Shown: positions 1 through 8,546, counted from the first letter of the stretch. The stretch: 34,552 nt of DNA from Candidatus Binatia bacterium (GCA_035541935.1 DATKMJ010000022.1:1-34552); one strand, 5' to 3'. The notes: generated by a model not told the origin, from the letters alone. Translations and numbers: made by a program.

Positions 1-1
1 G

Positions 2-331
2 CGCCGCGTCGGCCGCGCGACCTTCGTTCCGGCGCTCTTCAACCTCAACGAGCCGCTGCTCTTCGCAGCGCCGATCGTCTTCAATCCTCACTTGATTCTT
101 CCGTTCGTCGCCGCGCCGCTCGTGCTCGCCACGATTACGTACGCGGCGGTCGCCAGCGGCATCGTCGCGCGCGCGGCGTTTTACGTGCCGTCGTCGGTTC
201 CGACGTTCGTCTCGACGTATCTCGCCACGCAGGATCTGCGCGCCGTAGCGCTCGCGGCGGTCAACATCGCGATCGCGACGCTCATCTACTATCCATTCGT
301 GCGCGCCTACGAACGGCATCTCGCAGAGTGA
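2..331 (+). CDS. PTS EIIC sugar permease, C-terminal part (5' truncated by window)
   Basis: The reading frame is open from base 2, so the gene begins upstream of the window and only about 109 residues are visible. The segment FNLNEPLLFAAPIVFNP is the typical NEP(V/L)LFGLPIV substrate-site region of the lactose/cellobiose (EIIC, CelB-like) family. It is followed by hydrophobic membrane segments and the characteristic ending LIYYPFVRAYER. The family forms the membrane channel of the phosphotransferase system and moves a sugar, usually a disaccharide or N-acetyl-sugar, inward while it is phosphorylated by the partner EIIB. EIIA and EIIB are not visible, so the substrate cannot be assigned. The stop TGA overlaps the GTG start of the next gene (GTGA at 328-331), which suggests translational coupling. 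Confidence 0.85.
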   Translation, partial: RRVGRATFVPALFNLNEPLLFAAPIVFNPHLILPFVAAPLVLATITYAAVASGIVARAAFYVPSSVPTFVSTYLATQDLRAVALAAVNIAIATLIYYPFVRAYERHLAE

Positions 332-1575
332 TCGCCGGCCTCTGCGACGCGTTCGGGATCGACGGCGCCCTGCGGCAGAAGGCGCTCGCCGCGTACGAGC
401 GCGTCGCCGGCGTTCGGTACGACGCGCAGCGCCGCGTCGGACAGCGAGTCTTGGCGGCGTTTCTCGAGGAAGGCATCGTCGAGAGCGACTTTGCGGCGAC
501 GACCGGCTACGGCTACGACGACGCGGGACGCCGGCGATATGAGTCGCTGCTCGCGCGCGTGCTCGGCGCGGAGCGGGCGCTGGCGCGCCTCTCGATCGTC
601 AGCGGGACCCACGCGATCGTCGCGGCGCTCGCGGCGTGCACGCCGCCCGGCAAGACGCTGCTCTCGATCTCGGGCCGGCCGTACGACACGCTGCGCAACG
701 CAATCTGCGATGCGCCGCACTCGCTCGCGAGCTCCGGCATCGAGTACCGTGAGGTCGAGCTCGGCGCGGACGGAGGCATCGACGAGGATGCGATCGCCGG
801 CGCGCTCGCGCGGTACGACGTCGCGACCGTCTTCATCCAGCGTTCGCGCGGGTACGCTCCGCGCCGATCGCTCTTCGTGCGCGAGTGCGAGCGAGGCGCG
901 GCCGCCGTCAAGCGCGCCGCGCCGCAGACGAACGTGCTCGTCGACAACTGCTACGGCGAACTCGTCGAAGAGCGCGAGCCCACGCAGGCCGGCGCCGACC
1001 TCGTGATGGGATCGCTCATCAAGAATTTCGGCGGAGCGATTGCGCCCGCCGGCGCGTACGTCGCGGGGCGGGCCGAACTCGTCGATCGCGTCGCGGCCCG
1101 CCTCTTCGCGCCGGGGTTGGGAGCCGCACTCGGCCCAACGCTCGGCTTTAGCCGGGCGCTCTGTCAGGGTCTCTTCGTTGCCCCGCTGATCGTCGAGCAG
1201 TCGCTGCGCGGACTCGACTTTTTCGCAGCGCTCTTCGAATCGATCGGCTATGCGGTCGACCCGGCGCCCGGCGCGCCCCGCACCGACATCGTGCAGGCGA
1301 TACGGCTGGGGTCGCCCGAGAGGCTGCAGCGCTTTGCAACCGGGTTGCAGCAGGCGATGCCGGTCAACGCGCGGTTTCGCCCCGAGCCGGGAGCCGTTGC
1401 GGGCTACGCCGATCCCGTCTTGATGTCGTCGGGAGCCTTCATCGGCGGCGCGACGCTCGAGCTTTCGTGCGATGCGCCGATGCGCGCCCCGTTCGACGTC
1501 TACGTGCAGGGAGGGGTCACCGCGGAGCACGCCTGCCTTGGGGCGCTCTTCGCCGCGCGCGCGCTCGAAGGATAG
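328..1575 (+). CDS. PLP-dependent Met-gamma-lyase family protein (aluminium resistance protein-like)
   Basis: This is a 415-residue cytoplasmic fold-type-I PLP enzyme of the family annotated as methionine gamma-lyase family or aluminium resistance protein (YnbB-like). The likely PLP lysine is K232 in GSLIKNFGG, preceded by the cofactor-binding aspartate D206 in VLVDNCYGE. SGTHAIVAAL (residues 92-101) is the phosphate-binding loop region. Length matches the family (about 410-430). The GTG start overlaps the stop of the upstream permease gene and has no Shine-Dalgarno sequence, consistent with coupling. The reaction of this family is poorly defined; a C-S lyase or related role on a sulfur amino acid is inferred from homology only. 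Confidence 0.85.
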   Translation: MIAGLCDAFGIDGALRQKALAAYERVAGVRYDAQRRVGQRVLAAFLEEGIVESDFAATTGYGYDDAGRRRYESLLARVLGAERALARLSIVSGTHAIVAALAACTPPGKTLLSISGRPYDTLRNAICDAPHSLASSGIEYREVELGADGGIDEDAIAGALARYDVATVFIQRSRGYAPRRSLFVRECERGAAAVKRAAPQTNVLVDNCYGELVEEREPTQAGADLVMGSLIKNFGGAIAPAGAYVAGRAELVDRVAARLFAPGLGAALGPTLGFSRALCQGLFVAPLIVEQSLRGLDFFAALFESIGYAVDPAPGAPRTDIVQAIRLGSPERLQRFATGLQQAMPVNARFRPEPGAVAGYADPVLMSSGAFIGGATLELSCDAPMRAPFDVYVQGGVTAEHACLGALFAARALEG

Positions 1576-1621
1576 GCCCAGCCAGGAGGGCCCGGCGGCG
1601 GCTAGAGAAGGGCTGGCGACC

Positions 1622-1915
1622 ATGTACCTGCTCGAAGTGCTGAGCGGCCCGCTGGACGGCATGACCTGGCCGTTCGAACGGGAGATAACGATCGGGCGCG
1701 ACGACGCGCAGGCCCAGGCATGCCTCGGGCTCGACCGCTACGTCTCGCGTCAGCACGCGCGCCTTCAGATCGAAGCCGGGGCGATCCGTCTGGTCGACCT
1801 CAGCAGCCGCAACGGAACGCAGCTCGAAGGGGAAGCCGTCGTCGGCGAGGTTCCCCTGCCGGTCGGCATGCCGTTCGTCGTGGGGCGCACGATTCTCCGG
1901 GTGACGCGCGCCTAA
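1622..1915 (+). CDS. Small stand-alone FHA domain protein
   Basis: The protein is 97 residues and consists of one forkhead-associated domain, a module that binds phosphothreonine peptides. The diagnostic residues are all visible: GR at 25-26, SRQH at 42-45 and SRNGT at 62-66. I chose ATG 1622 because the domain begins immediately and a GAAGG sequence lies 10 bases upstream (1607-1611); in-frame codons back to 1472 would add a low-complexity arginine-rich stretch that overlaps the previous gene. No kinase, phosphatase or effector domain is fused to it. It sits 9 bases before panC, but no functional link to CoA synthesis is evident. A Ser/Thr kinase partner must lie elsewhere in the genome if the protein works in phospho-signalling. 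Confidence 0.85.
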   Translation: MYLLEVLSGPLDGMTWPFEREITIGRDDAQAQACLGLDRYVSRQHARLQIEAGAIRLVDLSSRNGTQLEGEAVVGEVPLPVGMPFVVGRTILRVTRA

Positions 1916-1924
1916 GGCACCTGC

Positions 1925-2752
1925 ATGGAGAGTGCGGTTACGATTGCGCGGGCGCGCGAGCTGTTCGCGTCGCTGCCGCGTCCGCTCGGCTTCGTTCCGA
2001 CGATGGGAGCGCTCCATGCGGGGCATCTCGAACTCGTCCGCCGAGCTCGCCTGGCGTGCGCCGGCGTTGCAGCCTCGATCTTCGTCAATCCAATGCAGTT
2101 CGCGCCGAACGAGGATCTCGCGAGATATCCCCGCGATCCCGGCGGCGATGCGGCGAAGCTCGAAGCGGCGGGCGTCGACGCGCTCTTCGCGCCCGATGCG
2201 ACGGCGATGTACGGCGGCGACTTCGCTTGCTTCGTCGAGCCGGGTCCGATCGGGAGCGCCTTCGAGGGAGCCTATCGCCCGACGCACTTCCGCGGGGTGG
2301 CGACGGTCATCGCGAAGCTTCTCAATATCGCGCGTCCCGACGTTCTCTTTCTCGGGCAGAAGGACGCGCAGCAAGCCGTGCTCGTGCGGAAGATGATCGG
2401 CGATTTGAATTTCGGCGTCGACGTCGAGGTCGTGCCGACCGTGCGCGAGAGCGACGGCGTGGCGATGTCGAGCCGCAATCGTTACCTCGACGCGGCGCAG
2501 CGCGCCGCCGCACCCACGCTCTACCGCGCGCTGCGGTCGGTGCGGGACGCACTCGAGCGCGGCGCCGAGAAGCGCGAAGCGATCGACGAAGCGGCGGAGC
2601 CGTTGCGCGCGGTCGCCGAGATCGACTACATCGACGTCGTCGACGCGCGCGATTTCGCGCCGCTCGAGCGGCTGAGGCCGCCGGCCTTCGTCATCGGAGC
2701 AGCCCGCTTCGGGACGACGCGCCTGATCGACAACCTGTGGATCGAGCGATGA
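1925..2752 (+). CDS. panC: Pantothenate synthetase
   Basis: PanC condenses D-pantoate with beta-alanine using ATP to make pantothenate, the vitamin B5 step in the cytoplasm. At 275 residues it has the usual length. The adenylate-forming HIGH-type motif is seen as PTMGALHAGH (residues 25-34), followed by the pantoate-site FVNPMQF, then GQKDAQQ and the KMSKS-equivalent MSSRN. An AAGG sequence overlapping the FHA stop codon lies about 7 bases before the ATG. The stop overlaps the ATG of coaBC (ATGA, 2749-2752), so panC, coaBC and coaX form a coupled pantothenate-to-CoA unit. panB and panD are not in the window. Confidence 0.97.
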   Translation: MESAVTIARARELFASLPRPLGFVPTMGALHAGHLELVRRARLACAGVAASIFVNPMQFAPNEDLARYPRDPGGDAAKLEAAGVDALFAPDATAMYGGDFACFVEPGPIGSAFEGAYRPTHFRGVATVIAKLLNIARPDVLFLGQKDAQQAVLVRKMIGDLNFGVDVEVVPTVRESDGVAMSSRNRYLDAAQRAAAPTLYRALRSVRDALERGAEKREAIDEAAEPLRAVAEIDYIDVVDARDFAPLERLRPPAFVIGAARFGTTRLIDNLWIER

Positions 2753-3936
2753 AGGGCGCGCGGATTCTCCTCGGCGTCGGCGGCGGCATCGCGGCCTACA
2801 AGGCCGCGGCACTCACGAGCACGCTCGTTCAACGCGGGGCGATCGTCGACGTCGTGATGACCGCCGCGGCCGAACGTTTCGTCGCGCCGTTGACCTTCGC
2901 GTCGCTGACCGCCCGGCCGGTCTACTCGTCGCTCTGGGATGCGCCCGAGCGGATTCCGCACATTCGCCTCGTTCGCGAAGCGGACGTCGCACTCGTCGCG
3001 CCGGCGACGGCGAACCTGCTCGCCAAGTTAGCGACGGGCATCGCCGACGATCTGCTGACGACCGCGCTGCTTGCGGCGCGCATTCCGCGGATTCTCGCGC
3101 CGGCGATGAACGCGGCGATGTACGAAGACGCGGCGACGCAGGCAAACCTCGAAGCGCTGCGCGCGCGCGGCTACGAGATCGTCGATCCGGAGCGAGGATT
3201 TCTCGCCGAGCGCGAGATCGGCATCGGCCGTCTCGCGAGCGAGGAGCGCCTGCTCGATGCGCTGGAGACGGCGCTCGCGCGCCGGCGATCGCTGCGAGGG
3301 AAGCGGGTTGCGATCACCGGAGGTCCGACGCGAGAACCGTTCGATCCGATTCGTTTCTTGAGCAACGCCTCGACGGGCGCGACGGCGATCGCGCTCGCGC
3401 GCGAGGCGGCGCTGCGCGGCGCGGAGGTGACGCTGCTGCTCGGTCCGACTTTGCTCGATCCGCCGGCGGGCGTCGACGTCGTGCGCGTCACGACGGCGAA
3501 CGAGCTGTACGAGGCGGCGCTCGCGCGCGCGACCGGCGCCGACCTCGTGATCGCGACCGCTGCCGTCGCCGACTGGCGTCCGGCGGAGCGTTCGGAATCG
3601 AAGTTGAGCAAGACCGGCGAAGGACTCACCGTGCGTCTCGAACCCAACCCCGACGTTCTCGCTGCGCTCGGCGAGCGAAAGGGCTCGACGTTCCTGGTCG
3701 GCTTCGCGGCCGAGACCGGAGAGCACGAGACGAGAGCGCGGGAGAAGCTGCGCCGCAAACGCCTCGATGCGATCGCCGTGAACGACGTGCGCGGCGAGCG
3801 CGGTTTCGGAACCGGCCAGAACGAGCTCGTGCTGCTGTGGGGTGAGGACGGACGGCGCGAACTCGGCAGAGCCGACAAAGCAACGCTCGCGGCGCGGCTG
3901 CTCGACGCCGTCGAGGAACGGATGCGATGCTCCTGA
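2749..3936 (+). CDS. coaBC: Bifunctional phosphopantothenoylcysteine decarboxylase / phosphopantothenate-cysteine ligase
   Basis: CoaBC joins cysteine to 4'-phosphopantothenate and then decarboxylates the product to 4'-phosphopantetheine. The N-terminal FMN-dependent CoaC half shows GVGGGIAAYKA (about 9-19), the catalytic histidine region PHIRL (H71) and the PAMNAAMY motif. The C-terminal CoaB half starts near residue 188 with ITGGPTREPFDPIRF, followed by AVADWRP and VGFAAET. Length (395) is normal. One deviation stands out: the CoaC loop normally reading LACGxxGxGRL reads LAEREIGIGRL here, so the proton-donating cysteine of characterised enzymes is Glu154. The CoaB SSGKMG loop is also changed to STGATA. 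The start overlaps the panC stop and the end overlaps coaX by 10 bases. Confidence 0.95.
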   Translation: MKGARILLGVGGGIAAYKAAALTSTLVQRGAIVDVVMTAAAERFVAPLTFASLTARPVYSSLWDAPERIPHIRLVREADVALVAPATANLLAKLATGIADDLLTTALLAARIPRILAPAMNAAMYEDAATQANLEALRARGYEIVDPERGFLAEREIGIGRLASEERLLDALETALARRRSLRGKRVAITGGPTREPFDPIRFLSNASTGATAIALAREAALRGAEVTLLLGPTLLDPPAGVDVVRVTTANELYEAALARATGADLVIATAAVADWRPAERSESKLSKTGEGLTVRLEPNPDVLAALGERKGSTFLVGFAAETGEHETRAREKLRRKRLDAIAVNDVRGERGFGTGQNELVLLWGEDGRRELGRADKATLAARLLDAVEERMRCS

Positions 3937-4694
3937 CGATCGACGTCGGCAACACCGAGACGAAGCTGGGGTGCTTTGCCGGCTCCGAGCTCGAGCAGAC
4001 GTGGCGCGTCACGACGGAGCTGCGCCGTACGCCCGACGAGTACGGCGTATTCTTCACGCAGCTCTTCGCCACGAGCGATCTCGAGTCGAGCGCGATCGAT
4101 GCGGTGGCGATCGCGAGCGTCGTGCCGCAGCTCGATCTCGTGCTCGACGCGGCATGCCGGCGCTTCTTCGGCGTCGAGCCGATCTTTTTGAGAGCCGATC
4201 GCCAGCGGCTGATGACCATCGCCACCGATACTCCCGCCGAGGTCGGGGCGGATCTCGTCGCGGCCGCGATCGGCGGACGCGCGCGCTTCGGAACGCCGCT
4301 GATCGTCGTGAGCTTCGGGACGGCGACGGTCTTCATCGCGCTCTCCGCGGCGGGCGAGTATCTCGGCGTCGCGATCGCGCCGGGCATCGCCGTCTCGATG
4401 GAAGCGCTGATCGGCCGGACCGCGAAGCTTCCGCAGGTTGGGCTCGAAGCGCCGCGCGCGACGATCGGGCGGAACACGAACGACGCGCTCCAAAGCGGCA
4501 TCGTCTACGGGTTCGTCGGCCAGGTCGAAGCGATCGTCGCGCGGATGCGCGCCGAGATGGGCGCGGACGCGCGCGTCGTCGCAACCGGCGGGCTCGCCGA
4601 GATCGTCGCCAAGCAGACGCGGGTCGTCGCCGCCGTCGATCCGCACTTGAGCCTGGTCGGGCTGGAACTCTTTTACCGTGCCGCGAACCCCTGA
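3927..4694 (+). CDS. coaX: Type III pantothenate kinase
   Basis: CoaX phosphorylates pantothenate, the first committed step of CoA synthesis, and completes the panC-coaBC-coaX set. The 255-residue protein belongs to the ASKHA fold: phosphate-1 motif IDVGNTETKLG (residues 5-15), GADL with the likely catalytic Asp109, phosphate-2 region FGTATVF (130-136), and the family signature YLGVAIAPGI. Two usually conserved positions differ: the Arg after GAD is Leu, and the Asp before FGTAT is Ser129. The gene overlaps the end of coaBC by 10 bases in another frame, so translation is probably coupled. The family usually needs a monovalent cation and is not feedback-inhibited by CoA, which is established for other members and not shown here. 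Confidence 0.93.
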   Translation: MLLTIDVGNTETKLGCFAGSELEQTWRVTTELRRTPDEYGVFFTQLFATSDLESSAIDAVAIASVVPQLDLVLDAACRRFFGVEPIFLRADRQRLMTIATDTPAEVGADLVAAAIGGRARFGTPLIVVSFGTATVFIALSAAGEYLGVAIAPGIAVSMEALIGRTAKLPQVGLEAPRATIGRNTNDALQSGIVYGFVGQVEAIVARMRAEMGADARVVATGGLAEIVAKQTRVVAAVDPHLSLVGLELFYRAANP

Positions 4695-4698
4695 CGCG

Positions 4699-5700
4699 AT
4701 GAGCCCGGCGCCCCTGAAGATCGGTTCGATCGAGATCTGGCCACCGCTGGTTCTTGCGCCGATGTCCGGCGTGACGAACCGAACGATGCGCGCGCTCTAT
4801 CGTCCCTTCGGCTTGGGGTTGACCGTCACGGAGTTCGTCTCGAGCAACGCCCTCAAGTACGGAAGCCGCCGAACGATGGAGATGATCGATCAGCACGGGC
4901 TCGAGAAGCCCGTTTCAACGCAGCTCTGGGGCGACGACCCGAAGACGATGGCAGACGCCGCGCGGGTCGTGCGCGAGTGCGGAGCCGACATCGTCGACAT
5001 CAATTTCGGATGTCCGGCGCCGAAGGTTACGAAGACGAACGGCGGGTCGGCCTGCCTGCGCGATCCCGATCGCTGCGAGGCGATCATGCGCGCGGTCGTC
5101 GCCGCGGTCGACTGTCCCGTCACGATGAAGATGCGGCTCGGCTGGAGCGAAGACGCGCTCGTCTACCTCGAGGTCGCGCGCCGGGCCCAGGACGCCGGCG
5201 TACGGGCGTTGACGCTCCACGCGCGCACCGCCAAGCAATTCTACCGCGGCGAGGCCGACTGGGAGCACGTCGCTCGGCTCAAGCGCGGCGTCGACATACC
5301 GGTCATCGGCAACGGCGACCTCGACGATCCGCACCTCGCGATGCGCCGCATGCGCGAGAGCGGCGCCGATGGGATCATGCTCGGGCGCGCGACGCTCGGG
5401 AACCCCTGGCTGATCTCACAGATTCGCGATCTGATGGAAGGGCGCGAGGCGCGTCCGCTTCCGGAGCCGGCCGATCGCTTGCGCTTTGCAATCGTTCACT
5501 ATCGGACGATGGTGGCCGAGCTCGGCGAGGCCCGCGCCGTTCCGCAGATGCGCAAGCACGTCGCGCTCTACCTCAAGGGAATTCCCGGCGCCGCCGTTCT
5601 GCGCGAGCGGATCATGCGCATCGAGCGCGCCGGCGAAACGATCGCGGTCATCGAAGAGACGATCGATCGCCTGCGTTCCGCGCCGCCGGTTGCCGCATGA
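4699..5700 (+). CDS. dusB: tRNA-dihydrouridine synthase (DusB-type)
   Basis: The enzyme reduces uridines in tRNA D-loops to dihydrouridine with FMN and NADPH. The 333-residue protein shows the TIM-barrel signatures in order: LAPMSGVTNRTMR (19-31), QLWGDDP, then INFGCPAPKV with catalytic Cys105, GGSACL, LTLHARTAKQFY for tRNA/FMN contacts, IPVIGNGDL and GIMLGRATLGNPW. Its length and motifs fit the DusB subfamily. I prefer ATG 4699; a GTG seven codons upstream (4678) is possible and would overlap the coaX stop. No clear Shine-Dalgarno sequence is visible. The gene ends in an ATGA overlap with the aminotransferase gene. Confidence 0.94.
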   Translation: MSPAPLKIGSIEIWPPLVLAPMSGVTNRTMRALYRPFGLGLTVTEFVSSNALKYGSRRTMEMIDQHGLEKPVSTQLWGDDPKTMADAARVVRECGADIVDINFGCPAPKVTKTNGGSACLRDPDRCEAIMRAVVAAVDCPVTMKMRLGWSEDALVYLEVARRAQDAGVRALTLHARTAKQFYRGEADWEHVARLKRGVDIPVIGNGDLDDPHLAMRRMRESGADGIMLGRATLGNPWLISQIRDLMEGREARPLPEPADRLRFAIVHYRTMVAELGEARAVPQMRKHVALYLKGIPGAAVLRERIMRIERAGETIAVIEETIDRLRSAPPVAA

Positions 5701-6998
5701 CGATGGAGCCGTCCGTCTCGCGCGCCGCGGCCGAGCTGTACGGCGCCGCGACTCCGGAGGCGCTCGCCGCGGAGACGTACGAGAATTACAAAGAGTTCGT
5801 CAATCCGGCGCTCGCGCGGGTGATGAAGGTCTCCGGCTCTCCCGTCGAGGTGCGCGCGAGCGGCAGCACGATCTGGGATCAGAACGGGAAGGCCTATCTC
5901 GATTTCGCGGGCGGTTACGGCGTCTTCACCTTAGGATACTTGCATCCGCGCGTCGTCGAGGCGGTGCGCGCCCAACTCGAGTTGATCGCGCTTTCGGGCA
6001 AGACGATGTTCAACGTGCTGCTGGGCCGCGCGGCGCGACGGTTGGCCGAACTCGCGCCGGGCGATCTGAGAATCTCGTTCTGGTGCAACAGCGGAACCGA
6101 GGCTATCGAAGGTGCGATCAAACTCGCGCGTGCCGCGACGGGACGGGCGAAGGTCGTCGGAACGCTCGACGCGTTTCACGGCAAGACGCTTGGCGCGCTC
6201 TCCGTCAGCGGGCGAGAGACCTTTCAGACGCCCTTCCGCCCCTTGCTCGCGGATTCGGCCTCGGTGCCGTACGGCGAGACGAGCGGTCTCGAGAAGGCGC
6301 TCCGCGACGCCGCGGCGTTCGTCGTCGAACCGGTGCAGGGTGAGGGCGGGGTGCACGTGCCTCCGGCGGGATATCTGCGCGAGGTGCGCGAGATCTGCGA
6401 CCGCACCGGCGCGCTCTTCATCGCCGACGAGATTCAAACGGGCCTCGGGCGTTGCGGATACCGCTTCGCGTGCGACCGCGACGAGGTCGTGCCCGACGTG
6501 ATGACGCTCGCGAAGGGCCTCTCCGGCGGCGTCGTGCCGGTCGGCGCGTTCATCGCGCGCCCCGATCCTTGGAACCGCGCGTTCGGCCACGCACCGCTGC
6601 TCCACACCTCGACCTTCGGCGGAAACGAATTAGCCTGCGCCGCGGCGCTCGCGGCGATGGACGTTCTCGAGGAAGAAGCGCTTGCCGGATCGGCGCGCAT
6701 CCGCGGCGAGCGGTTGCTGCGCGGCGCGCAGGCGATCGCGCGCGAGTACCCGGCGGTCGTGCGCGAGGCGCGCGGTTTGGGACTGCTCGTCGGCGTCGAG
6801 CTGACGAACGAAGGGTATGGCGGGTCGATCATTCCCGAGATGCTCAAGCACGGCGTCACCGCAGCCTGGACGCTCAACGCGCAGCGCGTCATTCGACTCG
6901 AGCCGCCGCTGATCGTCAGCGCGCTCGAGGTCGACACGGCCCTCGGCGCGTTGCGCGCCGGAGTTGCGACCGCGCTCGAGCGGCTCGGCACGCTCTAG
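5697..6998 (+). CDS. Class-III PLP aminotransferase (putrescine/ornithine aminotransferase-like)
   Basis: This 433-residue PLP enzyme of the acetylornithine/ornithine/putrescine aminotransferase group transfers an amino group between a terminal amine and a 2-oxoacid. Visible features are the phosphate-binding SGTEA (132-136), the cofactor aspartate D244 in IADEIQTGLGR and the Schiff-base lysine K273 in TLAKGLSGG. The N-terminal segment with YENYKEFVNP resembles YgjG-type putrescine aminotransferases and aspartate aminotransferase family proteins. The exact substrate cannot be read from the sequence. The ATG overlaps the dusB stop. Downstream lie an SRPBCC gene and an acyl-ACP-reductase homologue; if they work together, the amine or aldehyde side could be long-chain, which is speculation. 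Confidence 0.9.
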   Translation: MTMEPSVSRAAAELYGAATPEALAAETYENYKEFVNPALARVMKVSGSPVEVRASGSTIWDQNGKAYLDFAGGYGVFTLGYLHPRVVEAVRAQLELIALSGKTMFNVLLGRAARRLAELAPGDLRISFWCNSGTEAIEGAIKLARAATGRAKVVGTLDAFHGKTLGALSVSGRETFQTPFRPLLADSASVPYGETSGLEKALRDAAAFVVEPVQGEGGVHVPPAGYLREVREICDRTGALFIADEIQTGLGRCGYRFACDRDEVVPDVMTLAKGLSGGVVPVGAFIARPDPWNRAFGHAPLLHTSTFGGNELACAAALAAMDVLEEEALAGSARIRGERLLRGAQAIAREYPAVVREARGLGLLVGVELTNEGYGGSIIPEMLKHGVTAAWTLNAQRVIRLEPPLIVSALEVDTALGALRAGVATALERLGTL

Positions 6999-7008
6999 CG
7001 ACGCCGCG

Positions 7009-7452
7009 ATGCCGTATGTCGAGAGCACGATCGCGATCGCCGCGCCGGCTCGCCTGGTCTACGAGCTCGCGAAGGATCAGGAACGGTTTCCGCAGTTCAT
7101 GCCCGACGTCGAGACGGTGACGGTGCTCGAGCGCACGCCGGCCGGCGCGATCTCGCGCTGGAAGACCCTCGTCGAGGAAGCGCCGATCGAATGGACCGAA
7201 GAGGACAGCTTCGACGATGCGGCGCTGCGAATCGACTACCGTCTGCTCGAAGGCGACCTCGACAAGTTCGAGGGGGCATGGACGTTCGAGGAGACCGGCG
7301 GCGTCACGAACGTCGTGCTCGGCGTCGAGTACGACTTCGGCGTGCCGACGCTCGCCGAGCTCATCGGCCCGACGCTGCAGAAGAAGGTCCGCGAGAACAG
7401 CGAGATGATGCTGCAGGCCCTCAAGCGCCAGGCGGAGCAAGCGGTTTCGTAA
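7009..7452 (+). CDS. SRPBCC (START-like) hydrophobic-ligand protein
   Basis: The product is 147 residues and has the START/Bet v1-like layout of polyketide cyclase and COQ10-type proteins. An N-terminal strand IAIAAPARLVYELAKDQERF is followed by the FPQFMPDVETV segment, a central set of strands, and a long C-terminal helix that starts near GPTLQKKVRENSEMM. Such proteins bind lipids or hydrophobic ligands, or assist membrane-associated reactions, in a cavity. ATG 7009 was chosen because homology starts there; a longer in-frame reading from 6964 would overlap the previous gene. The gene ends two bases before the acyl-ACP-reductase-like gene, which suggests a joint transcript. Its ligand is unknown. 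Confidence 0.85.
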   Translation: MPYVESTIAIAAPARLVYELAKDQERFPQFMPDVETVTVLERTPAGAISRWKTLVEEAPIEWTEEDSFDDAALRIDYRLLEGDLDKFEGAWTFEETGGVTNVVLGVEYDFGVPTLAELIGPTLQKKVRENSEMMLQALKRQAEQAVS

Positions 7453-7454
7453 AG

Positions 7455-8546
7455 ATGAACAAGTTCTGCTTCGTCATCCATCCGCTCTCGCTGCAGGACA
7501 TCGAGCGTTACGAGCCCGGCGCGAAGGGCAAGGGCGAGCCGATCCTGCGCAAGATCATGGAGTGGATGCCGCCGTACGCGGCCGTGCACGTCACCGGCGT
7601 TCGCACCCCCGATGGCCGCGAAACCGAAGGCTGGTTCGTCGCGGCGACGCTGCTGCCGCAACAGGTCGTCGATTTTCCGCGCGAAGAGGTCTATCGCAAG
7701 GTTCTCGGCGCGATCGAGATCGGCGCGCAGCTCGGCGCGCAGATCGCCGGACTCGGCGCGTTCACCGGCGTCGTCGGCGATGCAGGCGTGACGATCAACG
7801 CGCGCTCGCCGATCCCGGTGACGACCGGCAACTCTTTGACGATTGCCTCCGGCGTGCAGAGCCTCTTTCGCGGCGCGCGGGAGATGGGAATCGACACGGC
7901 CGAGTGCACCGCCGCCGTGATCGGCGCGACCGGTTCGATCGGCGCGGCCTGCGTGCGCTTGATCGCGCCGCACGTGCGCCGCATCGTCCTCGTCGCGCGC
8001 AACGAGACGCGCCTGCGCAACTTCCACCAGGAGGCTGGGCCGTCGCTGCCGTGCGAGACGGAGTACACGACCGACGTCGCCTCCGCGGTGCGGAAATCGC
8101 GGCTCGTCCTGACCGCGACGAGTTCCACACAAGACGTCATCGAACCCGAGGATCTGCTGCCGGGCGCGGTCGTCTGCGAGCTCTCGCTGCCGCACGACGT
8201 CAGCCGCCGCGTCGACGCGGAGCGGCCCGACGTGCTCGTGCTCGAGGGCGGAAACATGCGCGTGCCGGGAAACCCGCGCTTCGAGCGCGTCCGCGAACCG
8301 GGGACGGAGTTCGACTTGGGGCTTCCGCCGCGCACGGCCTTGGCGTGCATGAGCGAGACGATGATCCTCGCGCTCGAAGGGCGTTTCGAACCCTACACGC
8401 TCGGGCGCGGCATCAAGCTCGAAAAGGTGATCGAGATCCAAGAGATGGCGGCGCGCTGCGGCTTCGAGCTCGCCGACATGCGCGCGTTCGACGTCGCGAT
8501 CACGCCGGAGAAGATCGCGGCGACGCGCGCCGCCGTTCGCGTATGA
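7455..8546 (+). CDS. Long-chain acyl-ACP reductase (AAR)-like NAD(P)-dependent protein
   Basis: The 363-residue protein resembles cyanobacterial acyl-ACP reductase, which reduces fatty acyl-ACP to fatty aldehyde with NADPH. Shared features run through its length: TGNSLTIASG (124-133), Rossmann motif VIGATGSIGAACVR (155-168), LVARNETRL, VLEGGNM, and ACMSETMILALEG. The last contains C298, aligned with the acyl-accepting cysteine of the cyanobacterial enzyme (Cys294 in S. elongatus). The C-terminal LEKVIEIQEMAARCGFEL also matches the family. No aldehyde-deformylating oxygenase is in the window, so alkane formation is not implied. Automatic pipelines may label it shikimate dehydrogenase, which I consider wrong. 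The gene overlaps the next one by ATGA. Substrate and aldehyde fate are inferred, not shown. Confidence 0.78.
   Translation: MNKFCFVIHPLSLQDIERYEPGAKGKGEPILRKIMEWMPPYAAVHVTGVRTPDGRETEGWFVAATLLPQQVVDFPREEVYRKVLGAIEIGAQLGAQIAGLGAFTGVVGDAGVTINARSPIPVTTGNSLTIASGVQSLFRGAREMGIDTAECTAAVIGATGSIGAACVRLIAPHVRRIVLVARNETRLRNFHQEAGPSLPCETEYTTDVASAVRKSRLVLTATSSTQDVIEPEDLLPGAVVCELSLPHDVSRRVDAERPDVLVLEGGNMRVPGNPRFERVREPGTEFDLGLPPRTALACMSETMILALEGRFEPYTLGRGIKLEKVIEIQEMAARCGFELADMRAFDVAITPEKIAATRAAVRV

Noticed and set aside
1472-1621. Upstream extension of the FHA protein by 50 codons
   Set aside because: The added residues are a shadow of the preceding PLP-enzyme gene; ATG 1622 with GAAGG fits the FHA domain start.
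7455-8546. Shikimate dehydrogenase as the name for the AAR-like gene
   Set aside because: The match along the whole length, including the active-site cysteine block, is to acyl-ACP reductase and not to AroE.
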